Below the pieces are notes generated by a model, which saw nothing but the letters and a program-made list of their open reading frames with translations, was not told where the DNA came from and did no database searches. The translations under genes and the position numbers were made by a program. This document shows positions 44,821 through 54,550 of a stretch of DNA of 64,000 nt, one piece after another. Source of the stretch: Nitrospira sp. CR1.3 (GTDB lineage: Bacteria > Nitrospirota > Nitrospiria > Nitrospirales > Nitrospiraceae). Position 1 is the stretch's first letter; each line of letters opens with the position of its first letter. Location: contig WIAH01000007.1 in the NCBI GenBank assembly GCA_014055525.1, positions 62,001-126,000 on the forward strand. Direction: 5' to 3'.

Positions 44821-47596
44821 GCCTGTCGGTCGACGACGCCTGCTTCAACTCATAGCCCGGACGGCCCCCGCCTTGTTCGCCGTTCCGCTTGCCAGAAGTT
44901 TCACCCGTACCCGCAAGTCGGACGAATCCCTGGCTGCAACGACAAGCCTGAAAGGTGAAGAGATGAACGTCATCAGAGTATCCGCTATCCCCGACCCTTA
45001 TCGACTGTCACGGCATGTCGTGCCCGTCAGATACGACCTGCGACTTGAGCCGGATCTGGCCGCCGCCGCTTTTCACGGGCGCGAAACCGTGTCACTTCTA
45101 GTGACGCAGCCCACCGCCACCATTGTCTTGAATGCGGCGGACCTCATCATCGAGAGCGCTGTGCTGGAAAACCTTGATGGACAACGATCAGAGGGCTCGA
45201 TTGAACTCGACGAACCGCTTGAGCGTTGTCGATTCACCTTTCCCGTACCCCTTACCGCCGGTGAGTGGCGCCTGCATGTGAGCTTCCACGGAAAACTCAA
45301 CGACAAGCTCCGTGGCTTCTATCGCAGCACCTACAAGGACCTGGCGGGCCGGATCCGAACGATGGCGGCCACCCAGTTCGAAGCCACAGACGCTCGGCGC
45401 GCTTTCCCCTGTTGGGACGAACCGGACTTCAAGGCGCGGTTCGCCGTTACGTTGGTTGTCGATCCGGCCATGGCCGCCGTATCCAACAGCCGCGTCCTGT
45501 CTGAGAACGTCGACAACGGCAAGAAGGTCGTTCGCTTTGCCGACACGATCAACATGTCTACGTATCTGGTCGCCTTCATCGTCGGGGAGATCGAAGCCAC
45601 CCCCCCGACGCTCATCGGCAAAACACCGATCCGGTTATGGTCGGTTCCTGGCAAACAGGCGCTTACGTCATTCGGACAGGAGATCGCCGCCGCGTCCCTG
45701 CAGTTTTTCGAAGAGTATTACGCTATCCCCTACCCTGGAGACAAACTCGACCTGCTCGCCATCCCGGACTTCGCATCGGGGGCTATGGAAAACTTCGGAG
45801 CCATTACGTTTCGCGAAACGGCCCTGCTCGTCGACCGTCGGAACAGCGCCCATGGAGAACTCGAGCGAGTCGCCGATGTGGTCGCTCACGAAAATGCGCA
45901 CATGTGGTTCGGAGACCTTGTCACGATGTCCTGGTGGAACGGCCTCTGGCTGAACGAGGCCTTCGCCACCTTCATGGAAATGCTGGCCGTCGATGCCTGG
46001 AAACCTGAGTGGAAACGGTGGGACACGTTCTGTATTTCTCGGGCCGCGGCATTTTCCGTCGACGGCCTGCACAGTACCAGGCCGGTGGAATACGAAGTCA
46101 AGGCCCCGAAAGACGCGGAGGCCATGTTCGATGTGTTGACCTATGAGAAAGGGGCTTCCGTGCTCCGCATGTTGGAACAGCACATCGGCCCGACGGTCTT
46201 TCGAGAAGGCGTCCGCGATTATCTGAAGCAGCATGCCTACGCCAACGCCGATACCAAGGATCTCTGGGTGTCTCTCGGAAAGGCGGCGAACCGGCCGGTG
46301 CCGGAGGTGATGGACGGCTGGATCTTTCAACCGGGCTATCCCTTGATCACGGCCGAACTGAAGGATGAGACAGAGCTCGTCCTGACTCAGCAGCGATTCA
46401 CCTACCTTGCGGTCTTCTCTCCCCTTGCTCCGTATCCCTCTACCACACCAGCCCTTCCCGCTCCCGTCGCCTGGCAGGTGCCGGTCCAGTTGCGAACATT
46501 GGCGGAGGGCAAGGCCGAGACAATCAGGCTGCTCTTGACCGACAAGAAGATGCAGGTACAGCTTCCAAAGGCCCCAGAATTTGTCCTCGTCAATGATGGC
46601 GGCCGCGGATTCTATCGGGTCCGCTACGGCCCCGTGCTCCTCTCGCGGCTCTTGGAATCCGGACTCAGCCGGCTCAGCGCAACCGAACGCTTTAATCTTG
46701 TGAACGACGTCTGGGCCGCAACCGTCGCCGGGCTCACACCCTTGGCCGACTACCTTGATCTGACCGCCCGGTTCACCGGAGAGCGGGACAAGAACGTCTG
46801 GGCTGTCCTGATCGATTCGTTCGCCTTCTTGAATCGCATCATCGAGCCGCTTCATCGGCCGGCGCTAGAAGCATTCGTGAGACAACGCCTCAACCCGGCG
46901 CTCGCTCATGTCGGCTGGACAGCGCAACCGGGAGAAAGCGACCTGATTCGCCAACTGCGGAGCGAACTGATCGGCGCCATCGGCAGGCTCGGCAACGATG
47001 CAGCAACGCAGGTTCACGCGGCCGAATTGTACAGGACCTCAAGGACGGATGCGGCCGCCGTCGATCCCAACCTCGTTCCCGCGCTGGTCTCAATCCTCGC
47101 CTTCACCGGTGATGAAACCCGCTACAATGAGTTCGTGGAACGTTTCCGAACGGCGACGACCCCGCAGGAGGAACGCCGCTACCTCTTCTCCATAACTTCC
47201 TTCCGGCAGACCGACTTGCTCGAACGGACGTTGGCCAAAACCCTCAACGGGGAGATTCGGGTCCAAGACGCGCCCGCCGTCGTCAGTTCGGTCATGGGCA
47301 GTGTGTATGGAAGGGAACTCGGCTGGACATTTGTCAAAACCAATTGGGACCGCATGGACCGATTGTTTCCCAAGCAGGGGTTACGCCGCATGTGCGGGGG
47401 CATTACGGGGCTGGTCACCGCGGAGCTGGAACGGGATGTCCTACGGTTTTTCACTTCACGGGAGATTGATTTAGGCGGGAAGACGCTGGAGCAATACTTG
47501 GAACAGCTCCGTATCGTGGTCAACTTTAGAGAGACGCAGGCGCCGCACCTTCATAACTACCTTCGCGCTCATATCCAGACAGGAGCAGCATCATGA
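44804..47596 (+). CDS. pepN: M1-family aminopeptidase (PepN type) with a possible Tat signal
   Basis: Zinc aminopeptidase that removes N-terminal residues from peptides. In the 930-residue reading the exopeptidase motif GAMEN is at 326-330 and the zinc motif HENAH at 362-366, with the third ligand Glu in LWLNEAFATFME. A C-terminal helical ERAP1-like domain fills about 570-925. From the first ATG the N-terminus reads RRRLLQLIARTAPALFAVPL, resembling a twin-arginine signal, so export is possible. Alternatively ATG 44963 (after AAAGGTG) gives a cytosolic 877-residue enzyme. The family is certain; the start is not. Confidence 0.92.
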   Translation: MRRGDEPVGRRRLLQLIARTAPALFAVPLARSFTRTRKSDESLAATTSLKGEEMNVIRVSAIPDPYRLSRHVVPVRYDLRLEPDLAAAAFHGRETVSLLVTQPTATIVLNAADLIIESAVLENLDGQRSEGSIELDEPLERCRFTFPVPLTAGEWRLHVSFHGKLNDKLRGFYRSTYKDLAGRIRTMAATQFEATDARRAFPCWDEPDFKARFAVTLVVDPAMAAVSNSRVLSENVDNGKKVVRFADTINMSTYLVAFIVGEIEATPPTLIGKTPIRLWSVPGKQALTSFGQEIAAASLQFFEEYYAIPYPGDKLDLLAIPDFASGAMENFGAITFRETALLVDRRNSAHGELERVADVVAHENAHMWFGDLVTMSWWNGLWLNEAFATFMEMLAVDAWKPEWKRWDTFCISRAAAFSVDGLHSTRPVEYEVKAPKDAEAMFDVLTYEKGASVLRMLEQHIGPTVFREGVRDYLKQHAYANADTKDLWVSLGKAANRPVPEVMDGWIFQPGYPLITAELKDETELVLTQQRFTYLAVFSPLAPYPSTTPALPAPVAWQVPVQLRTLAEGKAETIRLLLTDKKMQVQLPKAPEFVLVNDGGRGFYRVRYGPVLLSRLLESGLSRLSATERFNLVNDVWAATVAGLTPLADYLDLTARFTGERDKNVWAVLIDSFAFLNRIIEPLHRPALEAFVRQRLNPALAHVGWTAQPGESDLIRQLRSELIGAIGRLGNDAATQVHAAELYRTSRTDAAAVDPNLVPALVSILAFTGDETRYNEFVERFRTATTPQEERRYLFSITSFRQTDLLERTLAKTLNGEIRVQDAPAVVSSVMGSVYGRELGWTFVKTNWDRMDRLFPKQGLRRMCGGITGLVTAELERDVLRFFTSREIDLGGKTLEQYLEQLRIVVNFRETQAPHLHNYLRAHIQTGAAS

Positions 47597-47783
47597 TCAA
47601 ATCTATCACCTTCACGAGGGGGTCGACTCAAGCTGAAACCTATCTCAACTCCGGTCTGCTGAATGGCCGTGACCCTCAACTCCGAGGGCAGCGCGCTGAC
47701 ACTGCATCAAGTCACGAAGACGTGGTAATCCCGTTCGTTGAGGCTGTTCAAATTGGTCGGCAGCGCGTCTGCATTCAGCAGCT

Positions 47784-50462
47784 TCACTCGTGGCGAAGGA
47801 TCGCGAGCGGCTTCTCCCCCAAGATCCTGAATGTGCTGAGAAATCCGATCGTCAACGTGAGGAGCATCGTAAAGGCGAGCCCGGTGAAAAGCACGACCGG
47901 CTGGGGACTCCAGGGCAGCTCAAAGATGTGCGTCAGCACGAGCCAGGACAAAGCGCTCGATAATCCGGTCGCCATCGTTCCTCCGACAAACCCCAGTAGC
48001 AGGTATTCGACGGCAAAACTTCCTGCGAGCAGAGCCCTCGTCGCGCCCAGCGCCTTGAGAATAACCGATTCATAGAGCCTCCGGTAGCGGGTAGCGGCCA
48101 AAGCAGCCGCCATCACCAGCCCGCCGGCAATCAGACAGAAGAGTGCCACCGCGCGGATAGCCAGCGAGAGACGATCCAATACCCGGCCGAAGTTGTCCAG
48201 CACATCGCCGACGTGAATGGCGCTCACATTCGGAAATGCCGCCACCACTGCCTGCTGGATTGGAACTTCCTGCGCGGACGGTACGTGAATCGTCCCTACA
48301 TAGGTGAGCGGCGCGCCTTCCAACGATCCGGGAGACAAGATCATATAGAAATTGGTGGAGAAGGTCCCCCAATCGACCTTGCGGACACTTGAGACTTCAG
48401 CGGCAACGATCGCGCCCTGAATGTCGAACTCCATCATCGATCCTATCTCTAGGCCCATGGCCTTGGCTGCTTCCTCCTCGACTGAAACCAGCGGCTTATT
48501 GAAGATCTGACCCGATGTCCACCAGCTTCCCCGGATGATGTCGTTTCCCTTGGGCAACCGGTCCAGGTAGGTCAGCACATATTCACGGGAGAAATACCAT
48601 TGCTTCCGTCGTTCCTCTTTACTCTCGTCCCGCTTTTCGTCCCGATCCTGGTCCTGATCCTCTTCGATCTTGACGATCTGACCATTGATGCGATGAAGTC
48701 GCGAACGCACCAGCGGAGTCAGCTCCGGCTTCAGACCACCGGTCTGCCGGTCCACCAGGTCGGTGAATCCCTCCGTTTGATCCGGTTGAATGTCGATGAA
48801 AAAGAAGGTCGGGGCATCCACCGGCCTTGTTTCACCGACTTGTCGCACCAGGGCCTTCTCAATAAGCGACACGGTAAGGATGATCGTGATGCTCACGCCG
48901 ATGGCGATGAGAATGCCGGCGCTCTGCCCGCCGGGACGCGCGACATTGCCCAGGGCATAGCGCAGACCTAATGATCGCGGCCTGGGCAGGCGCGTCAATG
49001 ATCCAATTAAGAGTTTCGCGCAGAAAAACAAGATCACGACGGCGAGAGCCATCCCCCCGATAAACAGAGAGCCGATCTTCCAGCTCCCTGCCTGCCAGAT
49101 CGAGAGCCCCGCCAACCCGGCAAGCAATGTCATGCCGGTGAGCAGCTTCAGCCGATCTCTGTTCCCCCATCGAAGCGATCGTCTCCACCAGGGTCCGGCC
49201 TCCGAAGCCGTGCCCGCCTCCACGTCGCGTCGCATGATCGCGGCCGGCCTGATCTCGCGGATGCTCAAGAGGGGCCACATGGTAAAGAGCAATGTGGCGA
49301 GCAACCCCAGCAGTGCTCCCTTGACCAGGGGCCCGACGGACGTGACGGACAACTCCGTCGACACCCCCAATTGCTCGAGGATCTCGGAGGCAAAGACATC
49401 GGCCAACAACGGCGGCAGTACGGCTTGCAGCACAATCCCACCCGCCATACCGGCAAGGCTTCCAAGCAGGCCCAAGCACAGGGCCTGCACGACGTACACT
49501 CGCACGACGGTGGCCGAGTCCGCCCCGACGGTTTTCAGGATCGCGATGGTCTGGAGTTTCTCCCGCACAAAGGCATGAATCGACATGGCCACTCCCAAAC
49601 CACCGATAAACAGGGCGGTCAGACCGATCAGGCCGAGATATCGTGAGAGTTGGTCAAGAAACTGTTTGAGTTGAGGTTGCGCGTCCCGATAGCCTGAGAC
49701 CCGCACGGAGTCTGCCGCCAGACGGCCTCTCAGTTCGGCGCGTATGGCCTCAACCGGTATCCCTGTAGGCAGTTTCAGCAGCCACCGCTCTCTAACCCGG
49801 CTTCCCGGTTTGATGAGTTCCGCAGCCGCCAATCCTTCACGGGAAATGATGACCCGAGGGCCGAGGCTGAAGGCATTGGCCATGCGGTCCGGTTCCATCC
49901 GGACCACACCGGTGATGAGAAACGCGGCCTGCCCGATCTTCAGCCGATCCCCGATGGAAAGCCCCATACGCAGCAGCAAGGCTTCCTGCACCACCGCCCC
50001 AAGGCATGGGGCCGCTCCGCATACGGCGAGTTCCGGATGAAGCAGCCGCTCCAGCGAATGAGCCGGCTCCAATTTCACGACACCATAGAACGGATAGGCC
50101 GCTTCGACGGCCTTCATTTCGACAATCTGAGACGCTAGCCGAACTTCCCCGACCACGGCACCTTCCGTCTCTGCACGAGCAACCATGGCCACAAGCTCGC
50201 TGACTTGCGTGACTGCAATGCCCCGCTCGGTCAATGAGGCCAGCACTTGTTTTCCCGCAGCGCTCAACCGGTGAGAGGAGCGGATTTCGATATCGCCTCC
50301 GAGCAATCCCCTCGCTTCCTTGGTGACGGCGCGATCTACATGACTGGCAAAAAGCGAAACAGCGACCAGCGCGCCGACTCCGACGGCAATGCAGACGAAA
50401 AAATAGACAAAGTGCCGCCAGGCCCCTCGGGTTTCCCGCCAGGCCATCTTCAATTCAAACAT
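47784..50462 (-). CDS. FtsX-family ABC transporter permease (YbbP-like)
   Basis: An 892-residue inner-membrane permease with two MacB/FtsX-type modules. Predicted membrane helices are one near the N-terminus (about 18-42), three at about 270-400, a pair at about 440-480, one at about 510-530 and three at the C-terminus (about 770-885). Large periplasmic domains lie between. YbbP-type pairs are linked to lipid or envelope-factor transport, not drug efflux. An Asp/Arg/Glu-rich insert of about 22 residues (around 597-618) is unusual. AGGAAA precedes the ATG at 50462; an ATG 24 bases earlier is possible. Its ATPase lies 75 bases upstream. Confidence 0.88.
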   Translation of the reverse strand: MFELKMAWRETRGAWRHFVYFFVCIAVGVGALVAVSLFASHVDRAVTKEARGLLGGDIEIRSSHRLSAAGKQVLASLTERGIAVTQVSELVAMVARAETEGAVVGEVRLASQIVEMKAVEAAYPFYGVVKLEPAHSLERLLHPELAVCGAAPCLGAVVQEALLLRMGLSIGDRLKIGQAAFLITGVVRMEPDRMANAFSLGPRVIISREGLAAAELIKPGSRVRERWLLKLPTGIPVEAIRAELRGRLAADSVRVSGYRDAQPQLKQFLDQLSRYLGLIGLTALFIGGLGVAMSIHAFVREKLQTIAILKTVGADSATVVRVYVVQALCLGLLGSLAGMAGGIVLQAVLPPLLADVFASEILEQLGVSTELSVTSVGPLVKGALLGLLATLLFTMWPLLSIREIRPAAIMRRDVEAGTASEAGPWWRRSLRWGNRDRLKLLTGMTLLAGLAGLSIWQAGSWKIGSLFIGGMALAVVILFFCAKLLIGSLTRLPRPRSLGLRYALGNVARPGGQSAGILIAIGVSITIILTVSLIEKALVRQVGETRPVDAPTFFFIDIQPDQTEGFTDLVDRQTGGLKPELTPLVRSRLHRINGQIVKIEEDQDQDRDEKRDESKEERRKQWYFSREYVLTYLDRLPKGNDIIRGSWWTSGQIFNKPLVSVEEEAAKAMGLEIGSMMEFDIQGAIVAAEVSSVRKVDWGTFSTNFYMILSPGSLEGAPLTYVGTIHVPSAQEVPIQQAVVAAFPNVSAIHVGDVLDNFGRVLDRLSLAIRAVALFCLIAGGLVMAAALAATRYRRLYESVILKALGATRALLAGSFAVEYLLLGFVGGTMATGLSSALSWLVLTHIFELPWSPQPVVLFTGLAFTMLLTLTIGFLSTFRILGEKPLAILRHE

Positions 50463-50537
50463 GTCTGCTTTCCTGCTCCACGGCATGATTCGACCGCTTG
50501 AGCCGCAGGGCTGTCACCCTTGGCAGGCGGCGCAGGG

Positions 50538-51221
50538 TCAGTCGCCTTGAGTCTGGAGGTCATCAGATTCCACGCGCCCATCACGCAAGGCGATCACTCG
50601 CTGCATCGAGGAGGCCACGGCGGGATCGTGCGTGACCAGGACCAACGTCGTTCCATGGTCCCGCTGGAGAGACAACAGCAAATCCATCACCTGTCGCCCC
50701 GTTGCCTGATCCAAATTCCCCGTCGGCTCATCAGCCAGCAATACGGATGGCCGGCAGGCAAAGGCCCTGGCCACGGCGACTCGCTGCTGTTCACCACCGG
50801 ACAGCTGGACAGGATAATGATGCAGCCGATCTCCGAGTCCAACGGCGGATAACAATTCTGTCGCGCGCTCGACCGGAGAAGGCAGTCCGGCGAGCTCCAG
50901 CGGTACCAGGACGTTTTCCAACGCAGTCAGGGTCGGAATCAGGTGAAAGGATTGAAAGATGTACCCGATGTGCGCTCGACGATATCGAGCCAGCGCGCCT
51001 TCAGACATGCGGGTAATCTCCGCTCCGTTCAGCCGGATCGATCCCGAGGTCGGCCGATCCAGACCGGCGATCAATCCCAATAACGTCGATTTTCCGCTTC
51101 CCGAAGGACCGACGATGGCCACCATTTGCTTGGCAGGAATTTCCAGATTCACGTCGTCGAGAATCGTGACTGGGCGCCCTCCGGCGGTCAGCCGCATCGA
51201 AAGCTGCGCAATACCGATCAT
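50538..51221 (-). CDS. LolD/MacB-type ABC transporter ATP-binding protein (YbbA-like)
   Basis: ATPase partner of the 892-residue permease. The 227 residues contain Walker [12 protein letters not shown]-loop [17 protein letters not shown], signature [14 protein letters not shown], Walker [12 protein letters not shown] and the H-loop VLVTHDP. The [15 protein letters not shown] stretch and GNLD ending are typical of the LolD/MacB/YbbA branch. GGAGG eight bases before the ATG at 51221 fixes the start. It is divergent from tesA, as ybbA is in E. coli. Confidence 0.93.
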   Translation of the reverse strand: MIGIAQLSMRLTAGGRPVTILDDVNLEIPAKQMVAIVGPSGSGKSTLLGLIAGLDRPTSGSIRLNGAEITRMSEGALARYRRAHIGYIFQSFHLIPTLTALENVLVPLELAGLPSPVERATELLSAVGLGDRLHHYPVQLSGGEQQRVAVARAFACRPSVLLADEPTGNLDQATGRQVMDLLLSLQRDHGTTLVLVTHDPAVASSMQRVIALRDGRVESDDLQTQGD

Positions 51222-51272
51222 CCGCGACACCTCCAAATGACCGAATCCCAGATGGTATTATACTGAAGTTCT

Positions 51273-51953
51273 ATGCCTCTCTCAGATGTTTTCACCATCG
51301 CCTCGCGTCTTCTTCACGCGGCGATACTGCTCTTTCTTGCCGCCTTGCAGCCCTCCCTCGCCCTTGGAGAGAAGCCCTTGCAGCCCACTGCCGATAGCAG
51401 ACCGCGCATCGTTGCCTTCGGCGACAGTCTCACCTCCGGCTTAGGCGTCGCGGCGGAGGAGGCCTATCCCGCCCAACTCCAGCGCCTGCTCGACGGAGCC
51501 GGCTTTCGATACCGGGTGATTAATGCCGGCGTGAGCGGCGACACCACAGCCGGCGGACTGCGACGCGTGACCTGGGCACTCAACAGCAAGCCGACCCTCG
51601 TCATTGTTGAACTGGGCGGGAACGACGGACTACGCGGGCTCAGCCTCGCCGAAACCAAAAGAAATCTCGAACGTATCATCGAGCAGTTCCAAAGGGCCTC
51701 CGTCACCGTGGTGCTGGCCGGGATGAAGCTTCCCCCAAACTACGGCGTCGAGTACACCAAGGCCTTTGAGGGGATATATCCCGCTCTGGCCCAGCAGTAC
51801 CGATTGAAGCTGATCCCGTTTTTCCTTGATGGTATCGCCGGGTCGACTGAGCTCAATCAAGCCGACGGAATCCATCCCACTGCGGAGGGCTATCGCATTA
51901 TTGTCGGCAAGATTTTTGAGACGGTGAGACCGCTTCTGCGAAAAGAGAATTGA
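51273..51953 (+). CDS. tesA: Periplasmic GDSL esterase/lysophospholipase L1 (TesA)
   Basis: SGNH hydrolase acting on thioesters, aryl esters or lysophospholipids in the periplasm. The 226 residues have a signal peptide (core about 14-30), block I AFGDSLTSGLGV with nucleophile Ser52, block II Gly in INAGVSGDTTAGG, block III LGGNDGLRG (Asn) and block V DGIHPTAEGY (Asp and His). All four SGNH residues are present. It is divergent from the YbbA-YbbP-like transporter, repeating the conserved tesA-ybbA-ybbP neighbourhood. Confidence 0.95.
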   Translation: MPLSDVFTIASRLLHAAILLFLAALQPSLALGEKPLQPTADSRPRIVAFGDSLTSGLGVAAEEAYPAQLQRLLDGAGFRYRVINAGVSGDTTAGGLRRVTWALNSKPTLVIVELGGNDGLRGLSLAETKRNLERIIEQFQRASVTVVLAGMKLPPNYGVEYTKAFEGIYPALAQQYRLKLIPFFLDGIAGSTELNQADGIHPTAEGYRIIVGKIFETVRPLLRKEN

Positions 51954-51985
51954 ATATTCCTGGAAGGCCCGGGGTGAAAGGGCGC

Positions 51986-52022
51986 GGACGTCGGGTCCCA
52001 TAAGTCATCGGATCCGGCGTCC
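51986..52022. terminator. Hairpin between tesA and a convergent gene, likely terminator
   Basis: A 13-bp stem, GGACGTCGGGTCC (51986-51998) with GGATCCGGCGTCC (52010-52022, two G-U pairs), closes an 11-base loop. A smaller CTTGCC/GGCAAG hairpin follows at 52029-52041. Together they fill the gap between convergent genes. Confidence 0.55.
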
Positions 52023-52047
52023 GGTTTCTTGCCTGGCAAGGGGGTCT

Positions 52048-52239
52048 TTAGTTCTTCTTCAAGAACGTGTCGTAGACACCGTAAGCGAGAACCAGCCCGA
52101 TCAGCGTGTAGTACATGTAACTGATTCCGGAGTAATCCGGCGCTCCTTCGCCTTTCGGCTCATTGGCCAGCACATGAGTCACGCCCGTCAGAAGCACGGA
52201 ACCGACGATCGCACCGAACTGCGCCACCATCTTCTTCAT
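52048..52239 (-). CDS. Small two-helix membrane protein (63 aa)
   Basis: A 63-residue protein. The first hydrophobic segment (about 8-25) ends VLANE and could be a cleaved signal; the second (about 38-58, MYYTLIGLVLAYGVYDTFLK) is a clear membrane helix ending in a Lys-Lys anchor. No family is recognised. GGAGG eight bases before the ATG at 52239 supports the start. It lies 121 bases downstream of the SWIM protein gene in the same direction. Confidence 0.65.
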   Translation of the reverse strand: MKKMVAQFGAIVGSVLLTGVTHVLANEPKGEGAPDYSGISYMYYTLIGLVLAYGVYDTFLKKN

Positions 52240-52360
52240 GCGTAATCCTCCATCGAATCGGACAAGCTCAAAAGAAGGTCGCATTCTACTGAACTTGCCC
52301 TGCGAGACGCAAGGGGCTCCGAAGCGACAGAAATTCCTCAGCGGTGACAGCCGGAACCGG

Positions 52361-53272
52361 TCAGTGGGAGGATGAAGTGGATCGCGAGACGGTCTTCAGG
52401 GCTGCGGCGACTTCCCGGAACGAATTGGCGAGCTTGTCGAGTTGAGCGCCTTTTGACAGCAGCTCGGCGGAGATCGACTTGATCTGGCTGTCGTATCCCC
52501 CGACCTCCGATGCGATTTCGGTAACCTTGACGAACATGTCCTGGTAGGTTGCGACCTCCTGCTGCAACTGCTGACTGGCGCTTTGGGCCGCTTTAACCTC
52601 GGCCATCGAGGCCTGGAGCTGCTGGGTCATCCGCCCGACGTAGGCCTCACGGTCCCGCCGCTCCGATTCAAGTGTGCCCTGGACTTCTTCGCTTTCCCGG
52701 CGTCGCTCATCGAGGCTGCGGATCGTTTGAACCCAGAGCCCGACTTCGCCGGAGAGGCGTGACGAATCGGGAAGCACCTGTCCCAGTTCAATGGCTTTCA
52801 TGGCAGGCTGGAGCCATTCGATAAAAGCCATCACTTCGCTGAGTTTGAGGTCCGAGCCGGCGCTTGGCGCAGGCGAGGCGGTTGCGCTGTTGCCGTTTCC
52901 CGCCGGGGCGGCAGCTGCAGGCTGCGCCGAAGCAGGCTGCTTCGGTTTCTTGGCATTGGCCCTCGGCTGAACCCAGCGGTGATATTCCAACAAGACGGCG
53001 ATGCAATGCCGGCACATCGGCTCCTCCGGCAGCGAACAACTGCATCGCGACACCAAATGCCCGTCTTTTAGCCTGATCGTCTGCTCGTAGAGGCCGGAAT
53101 TGCCGATGACGGCGGACGAAATCTGAGCATCGTCGGCCTCGACGATACGAACACGATTTTCGGAGAGATACTGGTTTCCGATGTGGAAGGCGTTCCGGTC
53201 GACGACGCCCTGGATCATGGGAGGATCAAGCAGGCTCAGACGTTCAGCGGAGCAGGGAATCTTGTTTCGCAT
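52361..53272 (-). CDS. SWIM zinc-finger protein with coiled coil and a domain shared with the 7911 gene
   Basis: A 303-residue cytosolic protein. A SWIM-type finger occupies about 60-100, with ligands Cys77, Cys79, Cys87 and His89 in SRCSCSLPEEPMCRHC. An Ala/Pro-rich linker (about 105-140) follows. Residues about 141-215 match the protein at 7911-8288 (LKLSEVMAFIEWL, LWVQTIRSLDER). A coiled coil (about 215-300) ends with heptads around QIKSISAELLSKGAQLDKL. SWIM fingers bind DNA or proteins; the target is unknown. The start at 53272 is the first Met that begins the conserved MRNKIPCSAERLSLL. Confidence 0.78.
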   Translation of the reverse strand: MRNKIPCSAERLSLLDPPMIQGVVDRNAFHIGNQYLSENRVRIVEADDAQISSAVIGNSGLYEQTIRLKDGHLVSRCSCSLPEEPMCRHCIAVLLEYHRWVQPRANAKKPKQPASAQPAAAAPAGNGNSATASPAPSAGSDLKLSEVMAFIEWLQPAMKAIELGQVLPDSSRLSGEVGLWVQTIRSLDERRRESEEVQGTLESERRDREAYVGRMTQQLQASMAEVKAAQSASQQLQQEVATYQDMFVKVTEIASEVGGYDSQIKSISAELLSKGAQLDKLANSFREVAAALKTVSRSTSSSH

Positions 53273-53392
53273 GGAGAGAATTCCCACTGTGAAATGCCTG
53301 GACCACCGCCGGTCGTGCCTAGTGTGAATTGGCACGGGGGAACCTGTCAAGCTATCCCCGGTTCTTGACGGTTTCGCCGCCCTCAGGCTCGA

Positions 53393-54412
53393 TTACCGGC
53401 ATCGACGGGGCGGACCTTGAGCGCTGACGGCGGTGAGCCAGACATAATCCGCAATTTTCTCCCTGAGCATGTCCTGTAATTCCACGAGGCGATCCTTCTC
53501 GAATGACGTCATGTAGAGGCTCGCCTGCTGGACTTCGTTGTCCAATCGGCGCGCCACACGCTTGGGAACCGGCAGATTGAACTGAATATGTCCGCCGCCT
53601 GTGTAGCTCACCACCGGCCCCTCCGAGCGGTCACTTCCGGCGCGAAGCCGCCTCACCTGGGACACAATCGTTTTGGCCATCCCTTCATCCCGGACCATGG
53701 AAGCTTCGTACATGGTCCGGTACATGGCATCCGGCCCGCCGTCGTGACAAGCGCGGAGCTGTTGAAGAATGCGGGCGCGATAGACCGGATCTTCTATGAT
53801 CTGCTCGTCCTGCATACCCCATTGCACCATCTCGGGGGTCTGCCTCGCTTGCTCGAGCCCCTGCTTCGCCACGCTCCGAACCAGATTCTTCGGAGGATTC
53901 AACGCGACAAGAGGAAGCCGCTGAACTTTTGCGAACCGGACCAAGGGTTCATAGTCCTCGAACGGTCCCCCCCAGTTCTGCTGCCACCGGACCTGGTCGA
54001 GAAAGTCTTCGCGACTGACTCCCTGAGGGGAAAGATACCGATTCAAGACATCTTGTCCGTCCCATCCGAACATTTCCATCGCGAGGACCGGCCGGCGGCC
54101 TCTGCTGGCCAGGCTCGTCAAGACCCTGTGGGCCGCCTCGATATGAAACTGATTGTGATGTTCCTCGCCCAAATAGATGACTTCCTGCCGTAGTAGTCTG
54201 GAAATCAACTCATCGGGAGAGACGACCTGACCGGTTGCCGTATCAATGATCTGCCCTTCGTGAAAGGGAGAAGGCGCGGGATCGGCAGTTTGACCTGCCT
54301 TTGCCGGTTCGCCGGCGGCGCAAGCCGCCGTAAAGAGGAGCGCGGATGCCGCCATCAGCCCGTGAACGCAGCGGACTGATGTTCGAAGCAATGTGTCGCG
54401 CTCCGGTCGCAT
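53393..54412 (-). CDS. ChaN-family lipoprotein (iron/heme-uptake related)
   Basis: A 339-residue lipoprotein (lipobox TAAC, Cys31). The ChaN (DUF399) domain spans about 55-300. It opens with VIYLGEEHHNQFHIEAA, the conserved Glu/His cluster that binds metal or heme in Campylobacter ChaN, followed by VLAMEMFGWDGQDVLNRYL and VVALNPPKN-like segments and VVSYTGGGHIQFNLPVP near the end. A role in heme or iron handling at the outer membrane is inferred from the family. It is divergent from the methyltransferase-like gene. Confidence 0.88.
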   Translation of the reverse strand: MRPERDTLLRTSVRCVHGLMAASALLFTAACAAGEPAKAGQTADPAPSPFHEGQIIDTATGQVVSPDELISRLLRQEVIYLGEEHHNQFHIEAAHRVLTSLASRGRRPVLAMEMFGWDGQDVLNRYLSPQGVSREDFLDQVRWQQNWGGPFEDYEPLVRFAKVQRLPLVALNPPKNLVRSVAKQGLEQARQTPEMVQWGMQDEQIIEDPVYRARILQQLRACHDGGPDAMYRTMYEASMVRDEGMAKTIVSQVRRLRAGSDRSEGPVVSYTGGGHIQFNLPVPKRVARRLDNEVQQASLYMTSFEKDRLVELQDMLREKIADYVWLTAVSAQGPPRRCR

Positions 54413-54550
54413 AACATGTCACCCCTAACACAGGTTCCGAACAACGGCAACCGCCGAGCTTGACCCTTCATCCGATGAGTCGTTATGCTGTTCGGAACTC
54501 TCGGGAATACCGAATCAGACCCGCGCAGAGCCAACGACACCTCAGCCCGC

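Noticed and set aside
45668..46855. 395-codon minus-strand frame inside pepN
   Set aside because: Mirror frame of a strongly conserved M1 aminopeptidase region.
47593..48075. Plus-strand frame beginning with an ATGA overlap after pepN
   Set aside because: Most of it is antisense to the C-terminus of the FtsX-family permease and it has no recognisable features, despite the suggestive overlap.
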